A stretch of 64,000 nucleotides of DNA, from positions 1-64,000 of the forward strand of contig JAFGHO010000105.1 of assembly GCA_016930085.1 (NCBI GenBank), written 5' to 3'. Each line of letters opens with the position of its first letter. Within the stretch, counting starts at the first letter, position 1. The translations under genes were made by a program, and so were the position numbers. Below are positions 8,324 through 17,454 of the stretch, in pieces. This DNA is from Spirochaetales bacterium (lineage in GTDB: Bacteria; Spirochaetota; Spirochaetia; SZUA-6; JAFGRV01). The notes under the pieces are model-generated. The model was not told the origin of the DNA and made no database searches. It was given only the letters and a program-made list of their open reading frames with translations.

Positions 8324-10498
8324 TTATTTCTCGAAACGGTAGGCAAGCTTCATGGCCAGTCCGGGATTCCGGCGGATAAAGGTTTCGTAATCCTTTCTTT
8401 TTATCGCATACAGGGAGACCCCGTTTTTATATGAAAAGGTGTAATGAGAGGACGTTTTTTTGTCCGGTTTTGTGATTGCGCCGACGATATCCCCCCGTTT
8501 GAGGACGGCGACCGCGCCACCCCCCCTGCTGACTGAAACCTCGCCTTTTCTGATGATATAGATGTTATCGAAGGGGGTGTTTTCCCGTATCAGGATACCC
8601 GATTTCTCGCAGCGGACAGGATTGAGAACCGACTCGAGCCAGGTCTTCTGGTAGTTCGTAAGCCGCTGGAAGGTGGTGCTGGTCGAAAGAAGATCCCACG
8701 ATTCACGGTCGCGGTTTTTGATCAGGTGTTTCAGTGTTTCCTCGAATTCGGTACCGGAGATAAAACTCAGGAAATGATCCTTTTCGATCGTATAGACCAC
8801 GACATCGGTCTCCGCGATAATGTCCACGGCCCGCGTCTGCTCCGTCAGCAGGGCGACTTCGCCGAAGTATTCATAGATACCGTAAATCTTTTTTGCCCTG
8901 TATCCGTCATAGGCGACGGCGACATTCCCGGATGCGATAATGTAGAATTTGTCCCCCTTTGTCCCTTTTCTGATGATGTATTTTCCCTTTTTGAACTTCT
9001 CCTCTTTCACGAACATGATGAACTCCTGGACTTTATCGAGGGGAAAGGACTGGAAAAAATCGAGATGCCTGAGGATATTGAGTATCTGATAGGTTTTCTC
9101 GAATTTCGGGGTACTGGTATGCATGTGGATCGTATGTTCGATGCCGAATGCGGCAAGCGAAAGGCAAGTTTTTTCCGGGAAATCCTTTTTCGCAATATGA
9201 TAGACGACGGTTTTCTCCTGGATACGGCGTGGAAGCGAGTTCAGGAAAGAGACGGGTGTATGGAGCGGGGGTATCCCGGATTCATGAAAAATATGCTTCG
9301 AATCCCAGGGAAAGTCCTGCAATTCCCGGTATCGGGATTCCGTGATAATCCCTTCATCGATGAGTTTTTTATGTATGGCGGGGTCGTTCTGATGATCGGA
9401 CGAATAGACGAAGCTCTGGCCCTGGAAATTGATGGTGAACCCCATTGCAGGGATGGAATGCAGGGTATAGAACATCCGGAACTCGCCGCCGTGGATAAAT
9501 ACCGGTTCCCCGATATAGACCGGATGGAAGGTAAACAGTTTTTTCAGATATTCCTCCGATTCGTCGGAGAGTGCGGCATATTTTCGGAGAAAACTTTTCA
9601 TGATCGTGGTCGTCGTATAAATCGTTATCCGTCCCTCTTCGAGTATTTTCTGGAATGTTCCCGCGTCGTGGTCCGCGTGGCAGTGGGTGAGGATGATGCC
9701 GTCGATAAGTTTTGGATTGACATTCGAATCCTCGAGCCATTCGGTGGAGTTGACCGGCGGATCGACCATGATCCCGGTGTGATTCAGCCATATGATAAAT
9801 CCAGATGTATTCTCCGTCGGATCGAAACCGTGGCTCGGTCCAAGACAGGTGATGCCGAACAGTGGCGGGGAGTATGGCTCCGGAAGGCGCTGCCCGATAT
9901 TGAACCGTGGCGTGTATTCGAAATTACGCGGAACGAAGGCGATTTTCATTTTCCCGTCATAGACTGCGAAATCATTGTTTTTATCGATTTTAACGGTCAG
10001 ATTGCCGATGGTATGCCTGTTGTCCATGAAATACTCGAGTGAGAGGAGGTCGTTGAACGAAAAGTTCCTGTAATACTCCATCTCCGCCCTCAAATCGGGG
10101 ATGCGTGGTTCCTTTGCGGCGGGATGAAAATCCGGAGAGAGATCGAGATCTTTCGGACCGAATATCGCCTCCTGCAGCACCTTCAACAGCCGTTTCCCCT
10201 GGGACTTCCTGCAGACGATGCGGGTTTTTTTCTTTTTGAGAAAGAAGTTGTAGTAAATTGGGAACTCGAGTTCGGCAAGGCTGATCCCTTTGTCCCAGTT
10301 GAAAAGCGAATACGGCAGCACAAAAATCTGCGGGACGGATTCGGGCAGCGCCATCGTGTCTTTTATTGTTTCAGGCGGTGCGCCGAACTGAATATAGCCG
10401 GCCGGTGAATCGAGGAGGTACCCGCCCCGCGGGAGGGAAGTGACTGTCCCCCTCAATCGCGCGAGTGATTTCATGACGGATTTCTTTGTTTTTTTCAT
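8324..10498 (-). CDS. Metallo-beta-lactamase-fold protein with two cyclic-nucleotide-binding domains
   Basis: A 724-residue cytosolic protein. An N-terminal region of about 200 residues is not recognised. A metallo-hydrolase domain follows (about 210-450) with the metal motif THCHADHDAG near residue 272 and later His ligands in YTLHSIPAMG and YSSDHQND. The first cNMP-binding domain (about 505-610) has a good phosphate-binding cassette, FGEVALLTEQTRAVD. The second (about 625-720) keeps the roll fold (RGEVSVSRGGG, RGDIVGAI) but lacks a clear Arg cassette. The layout suggests a hydrolase switched by cAMP or cGMP. The CHASE2 cyclase at 26999-29113 is an obvious candidate source of the signal. The substrate of the hydrolase is unknown. 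Confidence 0.85.
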   Translation of the reverse strand: MKKTKKSVMKSLARLRGTVTSLPRGGYLLDSPAGYIQFGAPPETIKDTMALPESVPQIFVLPYSLFNWDKGISLAELEFPIYYNFFLKKKKTRIVCRKSQGKRLLKVLQEAIFGPKDLDLSPDFHPAAKEPRIPDLRAEMEYYRNFSFNDLLSLEYFMDNRHTIGNLTVKIDKNNDFAVYDGKMKIAFVPRNFEYTPRFNIGQRLPEPYSPPLFGITCLGPSHGFDPTENTSGFIIWLNHTGIMVDPPVNSTEWLEDSNVNPKLIDGIILTHCHADHDAGTFQKILEEGRITIYTTTTIMKSFLRKYAALSDESEEYLKKLFTFHPVYIGEPVFIHGGEFRMFYTLHSIPAMGFTINFQGQSFVYSSDHQNDPAIHKKLIDEGIITESRYRELQDFPWDSKHIFHESGIPPLHTPVSFLNSLPRRIQEKTVVYHIAKKDFPEKTCLSLAAFGIEHTIHMHTSTPKFEKTYQILNILRHLDFFQSFPLDKVQEFIMFVKEEKFKKGKYIIRKGTKGDKFYIIASGNVAVAYDGYRAKKIYGIYEYFGEVALLTEQTRAVDIIAETDVVVYTIEKDHFLSFISGTEFEETLKHLIKNRDRESWDLLSTSTTFQRLTNYQKTWLESVLNPVRCEKSGILIRENTPFDNIYIIRKGEVSVSRGGGAVAVLKRGDIVGAITKPDKKTSSHYTFSYKNGVSLYAIKRKDYETFIRRNPGLAMKLAYRFEK

Positions 10499-10569
10499 CT
10501 TGCCCTTTTAACGGTGAAAAAGAACTCCATTTCATTCACAGGCAAATACACCGATAGAAAACCCCCCGG

Positions 10570-11166
10570 TCAGGTTAATGTATTCAAGATATCCTGAATG
10601 GACGTGCTGTGGTTTTTACGCCCGATTTCATAAAAATCTCTCCCGAAAATATCATTGACAACGATAACGGGGAAATCGACGATTTTGAGTTTGTGTATCG
10701 CTTCGGCGCCGAGGTCCTCGTACAGCACGATTTCGGATGATTTAATATATTTGCTGAGAAAGGCTGCGACGCCCCCGGTCGCGGCAAAATAGATATTCTT
10801 ATACCGTTTGCAGGCGTCCCGGAACTCATGCGACCGTTCACCTTTTCCGATCATTCCCTTGATGCCGGAATGTTCCATCAATGTGATGGCGTACTTGTCC
10901 ATACGAGCCGCCGTGGTAGGTCCCGCCGAACCGATTATTTTACCGGGCCGTGCGGGGGTGGGTCCGACGTAGAAGATGATCGCACCGTTCAGGTCCAGTT
11001 TTTTCGGGAGGGGCCGTCCGTTATCGATCAGTTCCACCAGCCTTCGGTGGGCTTCATCACGCGCCGTGTACACATACCCATTGAGAAGGATTCTGTCGCC
11101 GGCATGAAGGGTTTCGATGTCATTGTCGGTGAGTGGGGCATAAAGCCGTATCGTCGTCCAGACCAT
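10570..11166 (-). CDS. Class I fumarate hydratase, beta subunit (C-terminal part)
   Basis: 198 residues. The start is ATG 11166, right after the alpha-subunit stop (TAATATG). A longer reading to 11517 would be antisense-like overlap with the alpha gene. Family hallmarks are IIFYVGPTPARPGKIIGSAG followed by PTTAARMD, the region that completes the active site in Fe-S fumarases and tartrate dehydratases, and later GKGERS and VVNDIFGRDF. It acts with the alpha subunit in reversible hydration of fumarate to malate in the TCA or reductive branch. A related substrate such as L-tartrate cannot be excluded from sequence alone. Confidence 0.88.
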   Translation of the reverse strand: MVWTTIRLYAPLTDNDIETLHAGDRILLNGYVYTARDEAHRRLVELIDNGRPLPKKLDLNGAIIFYVGPTPARPGKIIGSAGPTTAARMDKYAITLMEHSGIKGMIGKGERSHEFRDACKRYKNIYFAATGGVAAFLSKYIKSSEIVLYEDLGAEAIHKLKIVDFPVIVVNDIFGRDFYEIGRKNHSTSIQDILNTLT

Positions 11167-11167
11167 A

Positions 11168-12010
11168 TTAAATCGTCGCCTCCTTGTGCCGATGGCTGTG
11201 ACACTCCATATTGACCGCAACCGGAAGCGATGCGATATGACACGGGGATTCGAGAATATGAACGGCGAACGCCGTTGTCTTTCCGCCCATGCCGAGCGGG
11301 CCGATACCCAGCGCATTGATTCCCGAAAGAAGTTCCTTCTCGAGTGTGTCGAGTTTCGGATCGTCGTTCGGCGTCCCGACAGGCCGTAAGAGCGCCTTTT
11401 TTGCCAGGAATGCCGCGTAGTCGAAACTCCCGCCGAGTCCCACGCCGACAATGGTGGGGGGACACGGGTTCGCGCCCCCTTTGTATACCGTCTCGAGGAC
11501 AAATCGCTTGACGCCATTGATGCCGTCCGAGGGATTCAGCATGGCAAGCGCACTCATGTTTTCACATCCGCCGCCCTTCGGGAGGACCGTGATCGATACC
11601 GTGTCGCCGGGGACGATATCGAAATATATGATGGCCGGCGTATTATCCCCGGTGTTTTTCCTGTCGATCGGGCTTTTCACGATCGATTTCCGCAGGTATG
11701 CGGAGGTATAAGCCGAACGAACCCCCTCATTGATCGCCAGCCTGAGATCGCCGCCCGTGAAGAAAACATCCTGACCGATATCCATGAATACCAGGGCGAC
11801 GCCGCAATCCTGGCAAAGGGGAAGTTCCTCCTGATGAGCGATATCGGCGTTCTTGAGAATCTGGCCGAGAATTTCCTTGGCGGTCAAAGACGATTCGGTC
11901 TCCCGTGCCTGTTTCACCGCCTCCAGAACGTCGTTCGGAAGGTCGAAATTCGCGGCAATAAAGAGGTTTTCGATTGTTTGTTTTATATCGTTGACGTCAA
12001 TCTTTCGCAT
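11168..12010 (-). CDS. Class I fumarate hydratase, alpha subunit (Fe-S)
   Basis: 280 residues, the usual size of the separate alpha subunit. Three cysteines fit the [4Fe-4S] ligands: LPLCQDCG (about residue 82), GGGCENMSAL (about 149) and GANPCPPTIVGVG (about 187). It is translationally coupled with the beta subunit: one base separates the TAA and the next ATG. A strong sigma-70-type promoter lies 70 bases upstream. Split-subunit enzymes are typical of anaerobes and archaea, and the cluster makes them oxygen-sensitive, consistent with an anaerobic or microaerophilic host (inference). Confidence 0.92.
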   Translation of the reverse strand: MRKIDVNDIKQTIENLFIAANFDLPNDVLEAVKQARETESSLTAKEILGQILKNADIAHQEELPLCQDCGVALVFMDIGQDVFFTGGDLRLAINEGVRSAYTSAYLRKSIVKSPIDRKNTGDNTPAIIYFDIVPGDTVSITVLPKGGGCENMSALAMLNPSDGINGVKRFVLETVYKGGANPCPPTIVGVGLGGSFDYAAFLAKKALLRPVGTPNDDPKLDTLEKELLSGINALGIGPLGMGGKTTAFAVHILESPCHIASLPVAVNMECHSHRHKEATI

Positions 12011-12079
12011 TGAAAATCTGCTCTTGTATTTCCTTTTCGACCCCGCTTCCGGGTCTTAAGCAGGAAAGTCAGTGCGAAA

Positions 12080-12108
12080 AGGATAAATGAAACGGTCCTT
12101 TTTGTCAA
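12080..12108 (-). promoter_or_regulatory. Sigma-70-type promoter of the fumarase operon
   Basis: On the minus strand a perfect TTGACA (12108-12103) is followed by a 17-base spacer and TATCCT (12085-12080), pointing at the alpha-subunit gene. Confidence 0.7.
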
Positions 12109-12210
12109 GCGAGGTGGAGTGTAAAGTCACGGTAACTTCCGTTTCATTATTTCAGTTTCCGATCACAGGTAATGCATTTTTATAAGGTGTGATGTGTTCG
12201 CGGCAGAATT

Positions 12211-12888
12211 CTATTTTTTTACGATTGCGAGAGCGATTTTATAGGCATTCTCCGCCTGAATGAACTCTTCTTTATCGACATCGGGATTGATGTCGGGGTG
12301 AAGTTTTTTCGCGAGCCGTCTGAAAGCCAGCTTGACCTGGTTCCTGTTCACCCCTTCGGATATATTGAGGATCGTAAACGCCCGTTCCTGTGTCATAATC
12401 TGTTGAACCTGTTTCATCTCGTGTTCCGGATCGAGGCCGAAGTCGAAATCCAGATTTTCATTGAAATATGCTCTGTATAATGCTTCACAATCGATCTGTA
12501 TCGAAAGGAGTTCCGCATAGAGGCTTTTCAGGCTTTCGATGATCCTGTTCGAGTGATCCTTGAGCCAGTCGAGCTTGTTCAGTACATAGCGTATGATACT
12601 TCGCGAGGCGCGTGTGTGTTCGGAGATAATGGAATAGTTCCTGAAAAAATAGTCGACGACAAACGTGACCTTCCTGTTGACACTCTGAGCCTTTATCAAT
12701 TCTTTTATTCTCAAAAAAAAGGTGGCGATTCTGTCACCGAGTTTCTGAATCGTGTCGAGGATATCCCTGAGCACCGGATCGCGGGTGATAATCAGCGCAA
12801 GCTCTATATCCTTGCCCAGGGATTCGAAAAGGCTTGCCATTTCCCCCGTCCGCCGGGCAAGTATTGACTTTTTATTTTCTTCAACCAT
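12211..12888 (-). CDS. J-domain (DnaJ-like) protein with helical N-terminus
   Basis: 225 residues. Residues about 165-225 form a J domain: AFTILNISEGVNRNQVKLAF, then RRLAKKLHPDIN with the HPD tripeptide that stimulates Hsp70 ATPase, and a final helix ENAYKIALAIV. The first 160 residues are predicted all-helical, contain no Gly/Phe region or zinc fingers, and are not recognised. It is therefore a class C J-protein, probably directing a DnaK to a specific client. It stands alone, with 120-150 bases of spacer on each side and no obvious Shine-Dalgarno. Confidence 0.8.
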   Translation of the reverse strand: MVEENKKSILARRTGEMASLFESLGKDIELALIITRDPVLRDILDTIQKLGDRIATFFLRIKELIKAQSVNRKVTFVVDYFFRNYSIISEHTRASRSIIRYVLNKLDWLKDHSNRIIESLKSLYAELLSIQIDCEALYRAYFNENLDFDFGLDPEHEMKQVQQIMTQERAFTILNISEGVNRNQVKLAFRRLAKKLHPDINPDVDKEEFIQAENAYKIALAIVKK

Positions 12889-13012
12889 TTATTTTAAAGT
12901 ATACAACATAATCCGATTGTTGAATAGTGCAAATGGTATGTTTTTGATCTGAGGAATCGTTGTATTTCTATTAAAATAATTTTAATAAGCCGTCAACCTG
13001 TGTCGCGACGTT

Positions 13013-14005
13013 TTATTCGACCTTTGTAATCCTCCCCTCCCGGTCAAACTCGAGTTTTGCCCCGGCCTTGAGTGCTTTTTTCTCTCCCGCTACGATGAGG
13101 GCGGCGTCGCTGCCGAGGTATACGAAATGGGGGGCATCGGTATTGTAATGAAACGAGAGGTATTTTTTAGCCATAACGGGTATCCTCTGTGTTCCCACCC
13201 TGAGTGTGACTGGCTCTGCGATCATGATCATGAAGATATTACCGTCCTCCGTGAAGTTTATCGATGGGACCGACCCCGAAGAAGCGAGGGCCGTCACCTC
13301 ATATTTTCCGATGTTCACTTTTTTGTTTTCTTTCAGGATACCTCCCGATACCTTCCCGTTGATAAACGAAAGCCTCGTGCCTTTCGAAAAGGTATAACGG
13401 GTGTCTTTGATGATGAATGTGTGGTCGCTCTGCAATGTCAGCTGTACTATTTCGCCTTTGAAGTTGAACACGATATCGGGCAGATACTGATTGCCCGCGG
13501 CGGCGGCGTCAATCCGGTAGGAACCGATCGTCAATTCACTGTCGTCGAAAAGATAGCCGCCGTACAGGTAGATGTCGCCGGTATAATTCCTCATGAAAGA
13601 GATCGGTGTTCCGGCTTTTAGCATAACGGCCGATTTTTCCGTATTGACGGTAATGTTGTCCGCGAGGGTCGCCTCGATAATATAGTTGTATTCGGTGTTG
13701 AACCTGACCGCTTCCCCTTCCTTTAAGGGGATAATAATTCCGCCGATATCAACCGAGGTCTCCTCCGCGAGAACTCCTGTTTTCATGGTATCCGAGTATT
13801 TCGATTGCTCGATATCGGCAATCCTGATAATTTTTCCATTGAGAAAAACTTCTTCTCCCCTGTTTTTCTCAATGGGGGTTTCCGCCGCACGTGCCGCATC
13901 GACGCCGGCTTCCGATGACGTACCGCCCGTGCTCGCGCATGAAGAGGCAAAGATTGTCAATAACAGCAGGACGATGATTTCCGGTAAAAGGATTCTTTTT
14001 TTCAT
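13013..14005 (-). CDS. Beta-repeat lipoprotein, unknown function
   Basis: 330 residues. The start at ATG 14005 is supported by GGAGG 7 bases upstream. A longer frame to 14518 overlaps the GH5 gene and is not credible. The signal peptide ends in a lipobox (FASSC, Cys about 23), so the product is a lipoprotein. The mature chain repeats a beta pattern of roughly 70-80 residues with a hydrophobic strand, a short loop and then a G..L.F..NG/EG turn, e.g. FSKGTRLSFINGKV and LKAGAKLEFDREGRI, near the end of each unit. No enzyme motif is visible. It lies 92 bases downstream of the GH5 gene on the same strand and may be co-transcribed. Confidence 0.75.
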   Translation of the reverse strand: MKKRILLPEIIVLLLLTIFASSCASTGGTSSEAGVDAARAAETPIEKNRGEEVFLNGKIIRIADIEQSKYSDTMKTGVLAEETSVDIGGIIIPLKEGEAVRFNTEYNYIIEATLADNITVNTEKSAVMLKAGTPISFMRNYTGDIYLYGGYLFDDSELTIGSYRIDAAAAGNQYLPDIVFNFKGEIVQLTLQSDHTFIIKDTRYTFSKGTRLSFINGKVSGGILKENKKVNIGKYEVTALASSGSVPSINFTEDGNIFMIMIAEPVTLRVGTQRIPVMAKKYLSFHYNTDAPHFVYLGSDAALIVAGEKKALKAGAKLEFDREGRITKVE

Positions 14006-14097
14006 CGCAGGCCTCCGTCTTTTTTGTTTCCTTACCATGCTATTACTATGAACGAAATTCGGAATAATTTCAAACGGAAATACACCCGGGGGTATTG

Positions 14098-15996
14098 TTA
14101 TTTTCCCTTTGTACCGGCGGGAAATACGGTAATTTCGCACACACTCCTCGATGCGGGCGGGCGAACGGCCAGAAGCGACGCCGAAGGATCGAATTCCCAT
14201 GTTCCGCAGGAGAGGGTAACAGTGATTCCGGACGGATAATGGACGGAGGGTATGAATATTTCCGTGGCCCCCCCGCAGGAAGAATCGTGATCGAACGTCA
14301 GTCTGAATCGTCCCGTTTTCCGGTTGAATGACATGGCGAGCGGTCTGCCTGAAATTTTTTTCGCGTACGGCCTCACGAAACCGAAAAGGGCTTTTGCCCC
14401 CGAATCGATGGACGCCGGATCGTCCTGAAGGTCTCTGCTGAATACGGAAAAATCCTCCCCGTTCCACCCGTCGCCGTATACCGCGGTGTTGTCCGCCGAG
14501 TAATTCCAAAGCGTGCAATGCAGAAGATTCTTGTCCATTGCATAAAAATAAAGATCGAACGCCCGCTCATATGCTGAAAAATCCCGGGTACGGTACGCTT
14601 TTTTCTTCTCACCGTCAAAGGGTATTCCGAACTCGCCGATCAATGTGGGAATACGGCCCATCCTGTCAAAGGAGGTTTTCCCCAGCAGACGAAGCTGCCG
14701 CACGACGGCCCGCTTTACCCTTTCCGCGCCGAGAATGACTCTTTCCTTTATCGTATCGACGGTGATGAACGTCCTGAACTTTTTTGACATAATCGTCAAT
14801 GCATCGTACCAGTGGTGCGCGTTCACGACGTTTTTTCCGTCTTTTTCCGACCATGAAAAATAGTCGTTTCCTACCGGTCCCTCGATAAAAAAGAGTGTTT
14901 TCGGTTTTACTGTGGCTATTTCCCGGATAAAACGCCTCAAAAAAGGCTTAAGATAATCTTCGGCAAAGTCAACGCTCCTGTTTTGCCTGAAGGAAAAATA
15001 GAAGGGCTTGAGTAGTTCCGGCTGTTTCGAACGGCGCCCTTTATCCGTCCAGACGCCGTGCCGTTTCCAGATGCATTCGTATCCCTCTTTCCAGAGAGAG
15101 ATACCGTTCGGGTTAATGATCGCCGAGCCGGTTCTGACGGGGAAGATGGTACCGGATGAGTACCGCGGAACCTTTTGCGGATACCCCGAAGCCGCCAGCA
15201 TGGATTGGAAGGGGGTGGGTGTATCCCTTATGCGGAGGGGATTCAGCCCGTGCCGGCCGAGATGGCGGTAACCGATATACCCCGCAAGGGGTTCGTTCAG
15301 GGTATCGTACCCCGTGACATTCGGAAGACGGCAAAGCCGTCCGGCGACCCGTTTGACTGCACCGATGAAGTGGTGCTGCAGGAATTCCTGAACCGGTACC
15401 CCGTCGAGGAGTGTGTGGGGGGCGAAATCGGTCCCGCCGAAAAAAAGGGTGAACATTGTGGCGGCTCCGAGTTTATACCGGTTTGTCGTCCATATCATCG
15501 ACGGGGGCCTGCCGTTATAAAAGGAATGGACGAACGCGGAACCGGTTTCATGGAACTTCAATATATCCATGCCGAGAAGCTCCATCGTCCACGCGGGCGC
15601 CCCGTCGCCCCCCGTCCACCTGCTCCACATGTCATTGTGGGGATCGATAAAGAGATCGATGCCGTACCGCGCCGCCGCTTCGCACACCTGTTCGAGGTAG
15701 TCCAGGTAATCTTCATCGTATACTCCCGGGCCCGCGTGTTCGACGGCCTCCCACGTTATGAGAAAACGGATAAAGGTGAGACCCCACGAGGCAAGCCGCG
15801 AATAATGCTCGTCCGCCTCGTCGAGGGGAAAAGGCCGGCCGATAAAGGAAACCGTTTCGGGGTGGAGGAGTGATTCCTTTTTATGACTGGAACCATCCGG
15901 CCGGGCCGGAATCTTGCTGTTGCCGCCGAGGTTGACGCCGCGCAGAATGAGTGTTCTTCCTTCATCGTCCTTGATCCATATCCCGTCTGTTTTCAA
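14098..15996 (-). CDS. Glycoside hydrolase family 5, EGCase/steryl-glucosidase-like
   Basis: 632 residues, no signal peptide. The catalytic acid/base is in GYDTLNEPL (about residue 235) and the nucleophile in TLIGEFGIPFDG (about 453). The N-terminus ILRGVNLGGNSK and the insert from PHNDMWSRWTGGDGAPAWT on resemble the GH5 subgroup that includes endoglycoceramidases and the fungal glucocerebrosidase/steryl-glucosidase EGH1 (GH5_12), including the long insert that follows. A C-terminal beta domain (about 540-632) follows, also typical. It probably cleaves a glucoside with a lipid aglycone, but that is inference from similarity. The start is TTG 15996, with GGGAG rather far upstream; no ATG precedes the first conserved strand. 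Confidence 0.85.
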   Translation of the reverse strand: MKTDGIWIKDDEGRTLILRGVNLGGNSKIPARPDGSSHKKESLLHPETVSFIGRPFPLDEADEHYSRLASWGLTFIRFLITWEAVEHAGPGVYDEDYLDYLEQVCEAAARYGIDLFIDPHNDMWSRWTGGDGAPAWTMELLGMDILKFHETGSAFVHSFYNGRPPSMIWTTNRYKLGAATMFTLFFGGTDFAPHTLLDGVPVQEFLQHHFIGAVKRVAGRLCRLPNVTGYDTLNEPLAGYIGYRHLGRHGLNPLRIRDTPTPFQSMLAASGYPQKVPRYSSGTIFPVRTGSAIINPNGISLWKEGYECIWKRHGVWTDKGRRSKQPELLKPFYFSFRQNRSVDFAEDYLKPFLRRFIREIATVKPKTLFFIEGPVGNDYFSWSEKDGKNVVNAHHWYDALTIMSKKFRTFITVDTIKERVILGAERVKRAVVRQLRLLGKTSFDRMGRIPTLIGEFGIPFDGEKKKAYRTRDFSAYERAFDLYFYAMDKNLLHCTLWNYSADNTAVYGDGWNGEDFSVFSRDLQDDPASIDSGAKALFGFVRPYAKKISGRPLAMSFNRKTGRFRLTFDHDSSCGGATEIFIPSVHYPSGITVTLSCGTWEFDPSASLLAVRPPASRSVCEITVFPAGTKGK

Positions 15997-16048
15997 CCGG
16001 GTTTATCGTCTCCCTTCGCAACGGCCGCCACCGGATAACGGGACGGCC

Positions 16049-17035
16049 CTATAATATGTTGATCACTTTACAGAGAAAGTATATATAAAACAGAACGAAC
16101 ATCATACCCTCCCACCTGCTGACCTGTTTATCCTGAGTCGTGACGAGGAAGAGAAGCGAGGCGATCACCATCGCGGGGATACCGGTGGTAATGATCGATG
16201 GTGTGACGATGAGTCCTTCCTGAGCCCCGGGCGCGGCGATCGAAACAATACCGGTTATACCGGGCACGGCGAATGAATTGAATATGTTCGAGCCCAGGAT
16301 ATTCCCCACGACCATCTCCGCATTGTTTTTCCCGACCGCGCTGACGGTTACCCCCAATTCCGGTAATGATGTTCCCAAAGCGACGGCACTGACCGCGACG
16401 ATATCGTTTCCGACACCGAAGAAAGAGGCGATATTGACGACCGAATCGACGGTGAGTTTCGCGCCGATAAAGATAATGAAGGCGCTTGCGAGAATGACGA
16501 GAAACGGGCGGATGGAGAAGGGGGGTTTTACCTCTTTTTCTTCCTCCGCCTGCGGTTTGCGGCCGGATTCAATCATATAGAACATGAAGATGAAAAGTCC
16601 GCCTGAAAGAAGCACCGCATCGAAAAAGGAAATGCGCGCGTCCCACATGACAAACGAGACCAGTAACGCCGATCCCACGAACAGGGGGAGATCGACGTTG
16701 ATAAGATCGTATTTGATAACGAGTTTTTTCCCGACGATTGCGCCGATTCCGAGGATCAAAAAGATATTCGCGACATTCGAGCCGATGACGTTTCCCGCCA
16801 CGATTTCCGACGAGCCTTCCAGGACCGCGACCACGGACGATATGAGTTCGGGGAGGGAGGTTCCGATGCCGACGATGACGACACCCACGATAAACTGGGG
16901 AATTCCCGCCATGAGTCCTATTTTTTCGGCTGCACCGGTGAACCGGTCGGAGCCCTTGATGAGGACGAAAAGACTCACCGGAAAGATGACGAACCAGAGA
17001 TGAGGGGGAATTTCCAGACCCATGAGTGTTTCCAT
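16049..17035 (-). CDS. Calcium/sodium antiporter (CaCA family, YrbG-like)
   Basis: 328 residues with about ten TM helices. The two inverted-topology alpha repeats are clear. The first has GIGTSLPELISSVV, then GNVIGSNVANI. The second has ALGTSLPELGVTV, then GNILGSNIFNSF. Their acidic residues bind Ca2+. ATG 17035 has GGAG at a 7-base distance. The gene has its own promoter at 17128-17156. It exports Ca2+ in exchange for Na+ or H+ at the inner membrane. The GH5 gene starts 52 bases downstream on the same strand. Confidence 0.9.
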   Translation of the reverse strand: METLMGLEIPPHLWFVIFPVSLFVLIKGSDRFTGAAEKIGLMAGIPQFIVGVVIVGIGTSLPELISSVVAVLEGSSEIVAGNVIGSNVANIFLILGIGAIVGKKLVIKYDLINVDLPLFVGSALLVSFVMWDARISFFDAVLLSGGLFIFMFYMIESGRKPQAEEEKEVKPPFSIRPFLVILASAFIIFIGAKLTVDSVVNIASFFGVGNDIVAVSAVALGTSLPELGVTVSAVGKNNAEMVVGNILGSNIFNSFAVPGITGIVSIAAPGAQEGLIVTPSIITTGIPAMVIASLLFLVTTQDKQVSRWEGMMFVLFYIYFLCKVINIL

Positions 17036-17127
17036 TTTTTTTCTCCGAAGGCAGTCTCCCGGCACGAATCGGCCTGCATGCGACGGGTAATCCCGACATA
17101 CATCGGGTAATTTCCCGCTTCCTTTAT

Positions 17128-17156
17128 GTTATAATCATATCGTCCCCGCTTGTCCA
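17128..17156 (-). promoter_or_regulatory. Sigma-70-type promoter of the antiporter gene
   Basis: On the minus strand TGGACA (17156-17151), a 17-base spacer and TATAAC (17133-17128) precede the antiporter start by about 95 bases. The stretch from here to 17454 holds no other gene. Confidence 0.55.
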
Positions 17157-17454
17157 GCTTTTTATCCGGAGTCTTTCACGGAGGAAAACGGTCATGCTTT
17201 TATATTAATTATAAAAAGTATAATAATTGCCATCGGAACGATGGATATGGATAATCGTTGTTAACCGGTAAAAGATAAAGAAACGCCGGACATTATATTG
17301 TCGGGTTCTCGTGGTAAATCACGCCGACCCATATAATTCCGTTAACGTTTGCTTATACGTGTTTTTACGCATACGTATAAACAATCGGGCTTCAGGGATA
17401 CGGCCTTTGCAAACACACAGCACAACCCCTGCCATCTCCCATAGATGTTTGCCG

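Noticed and set aside
8726-10042. 438-codon plus-strand open frame
   Set aside because: Antisense to the metallo-hydrolase/cNMP gene, with no start signal and no recognisable domain. It results from the GC-biased third positions of the real gene.
11167-11517. N-terminal extension of the fumarase beta subunit
   Set aside because: It overlaps the alpha subunit in another frame. The ATG at 11166 directly after the alpha stop matches the family length.
12970-12986. ATTAAAAT-A-ATTTTAAT palindrome
   Set aside because: Pure A/T palindromes of this size are expected by chance in AT-rich spacers.
14006-14518. N-terminal extension of the beta-repeat lipoprotein
   Set aside because: It overlaps the GH5 gene and would bury the lipoprotein signal peptide. 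GGAGG supports ATG 14005.
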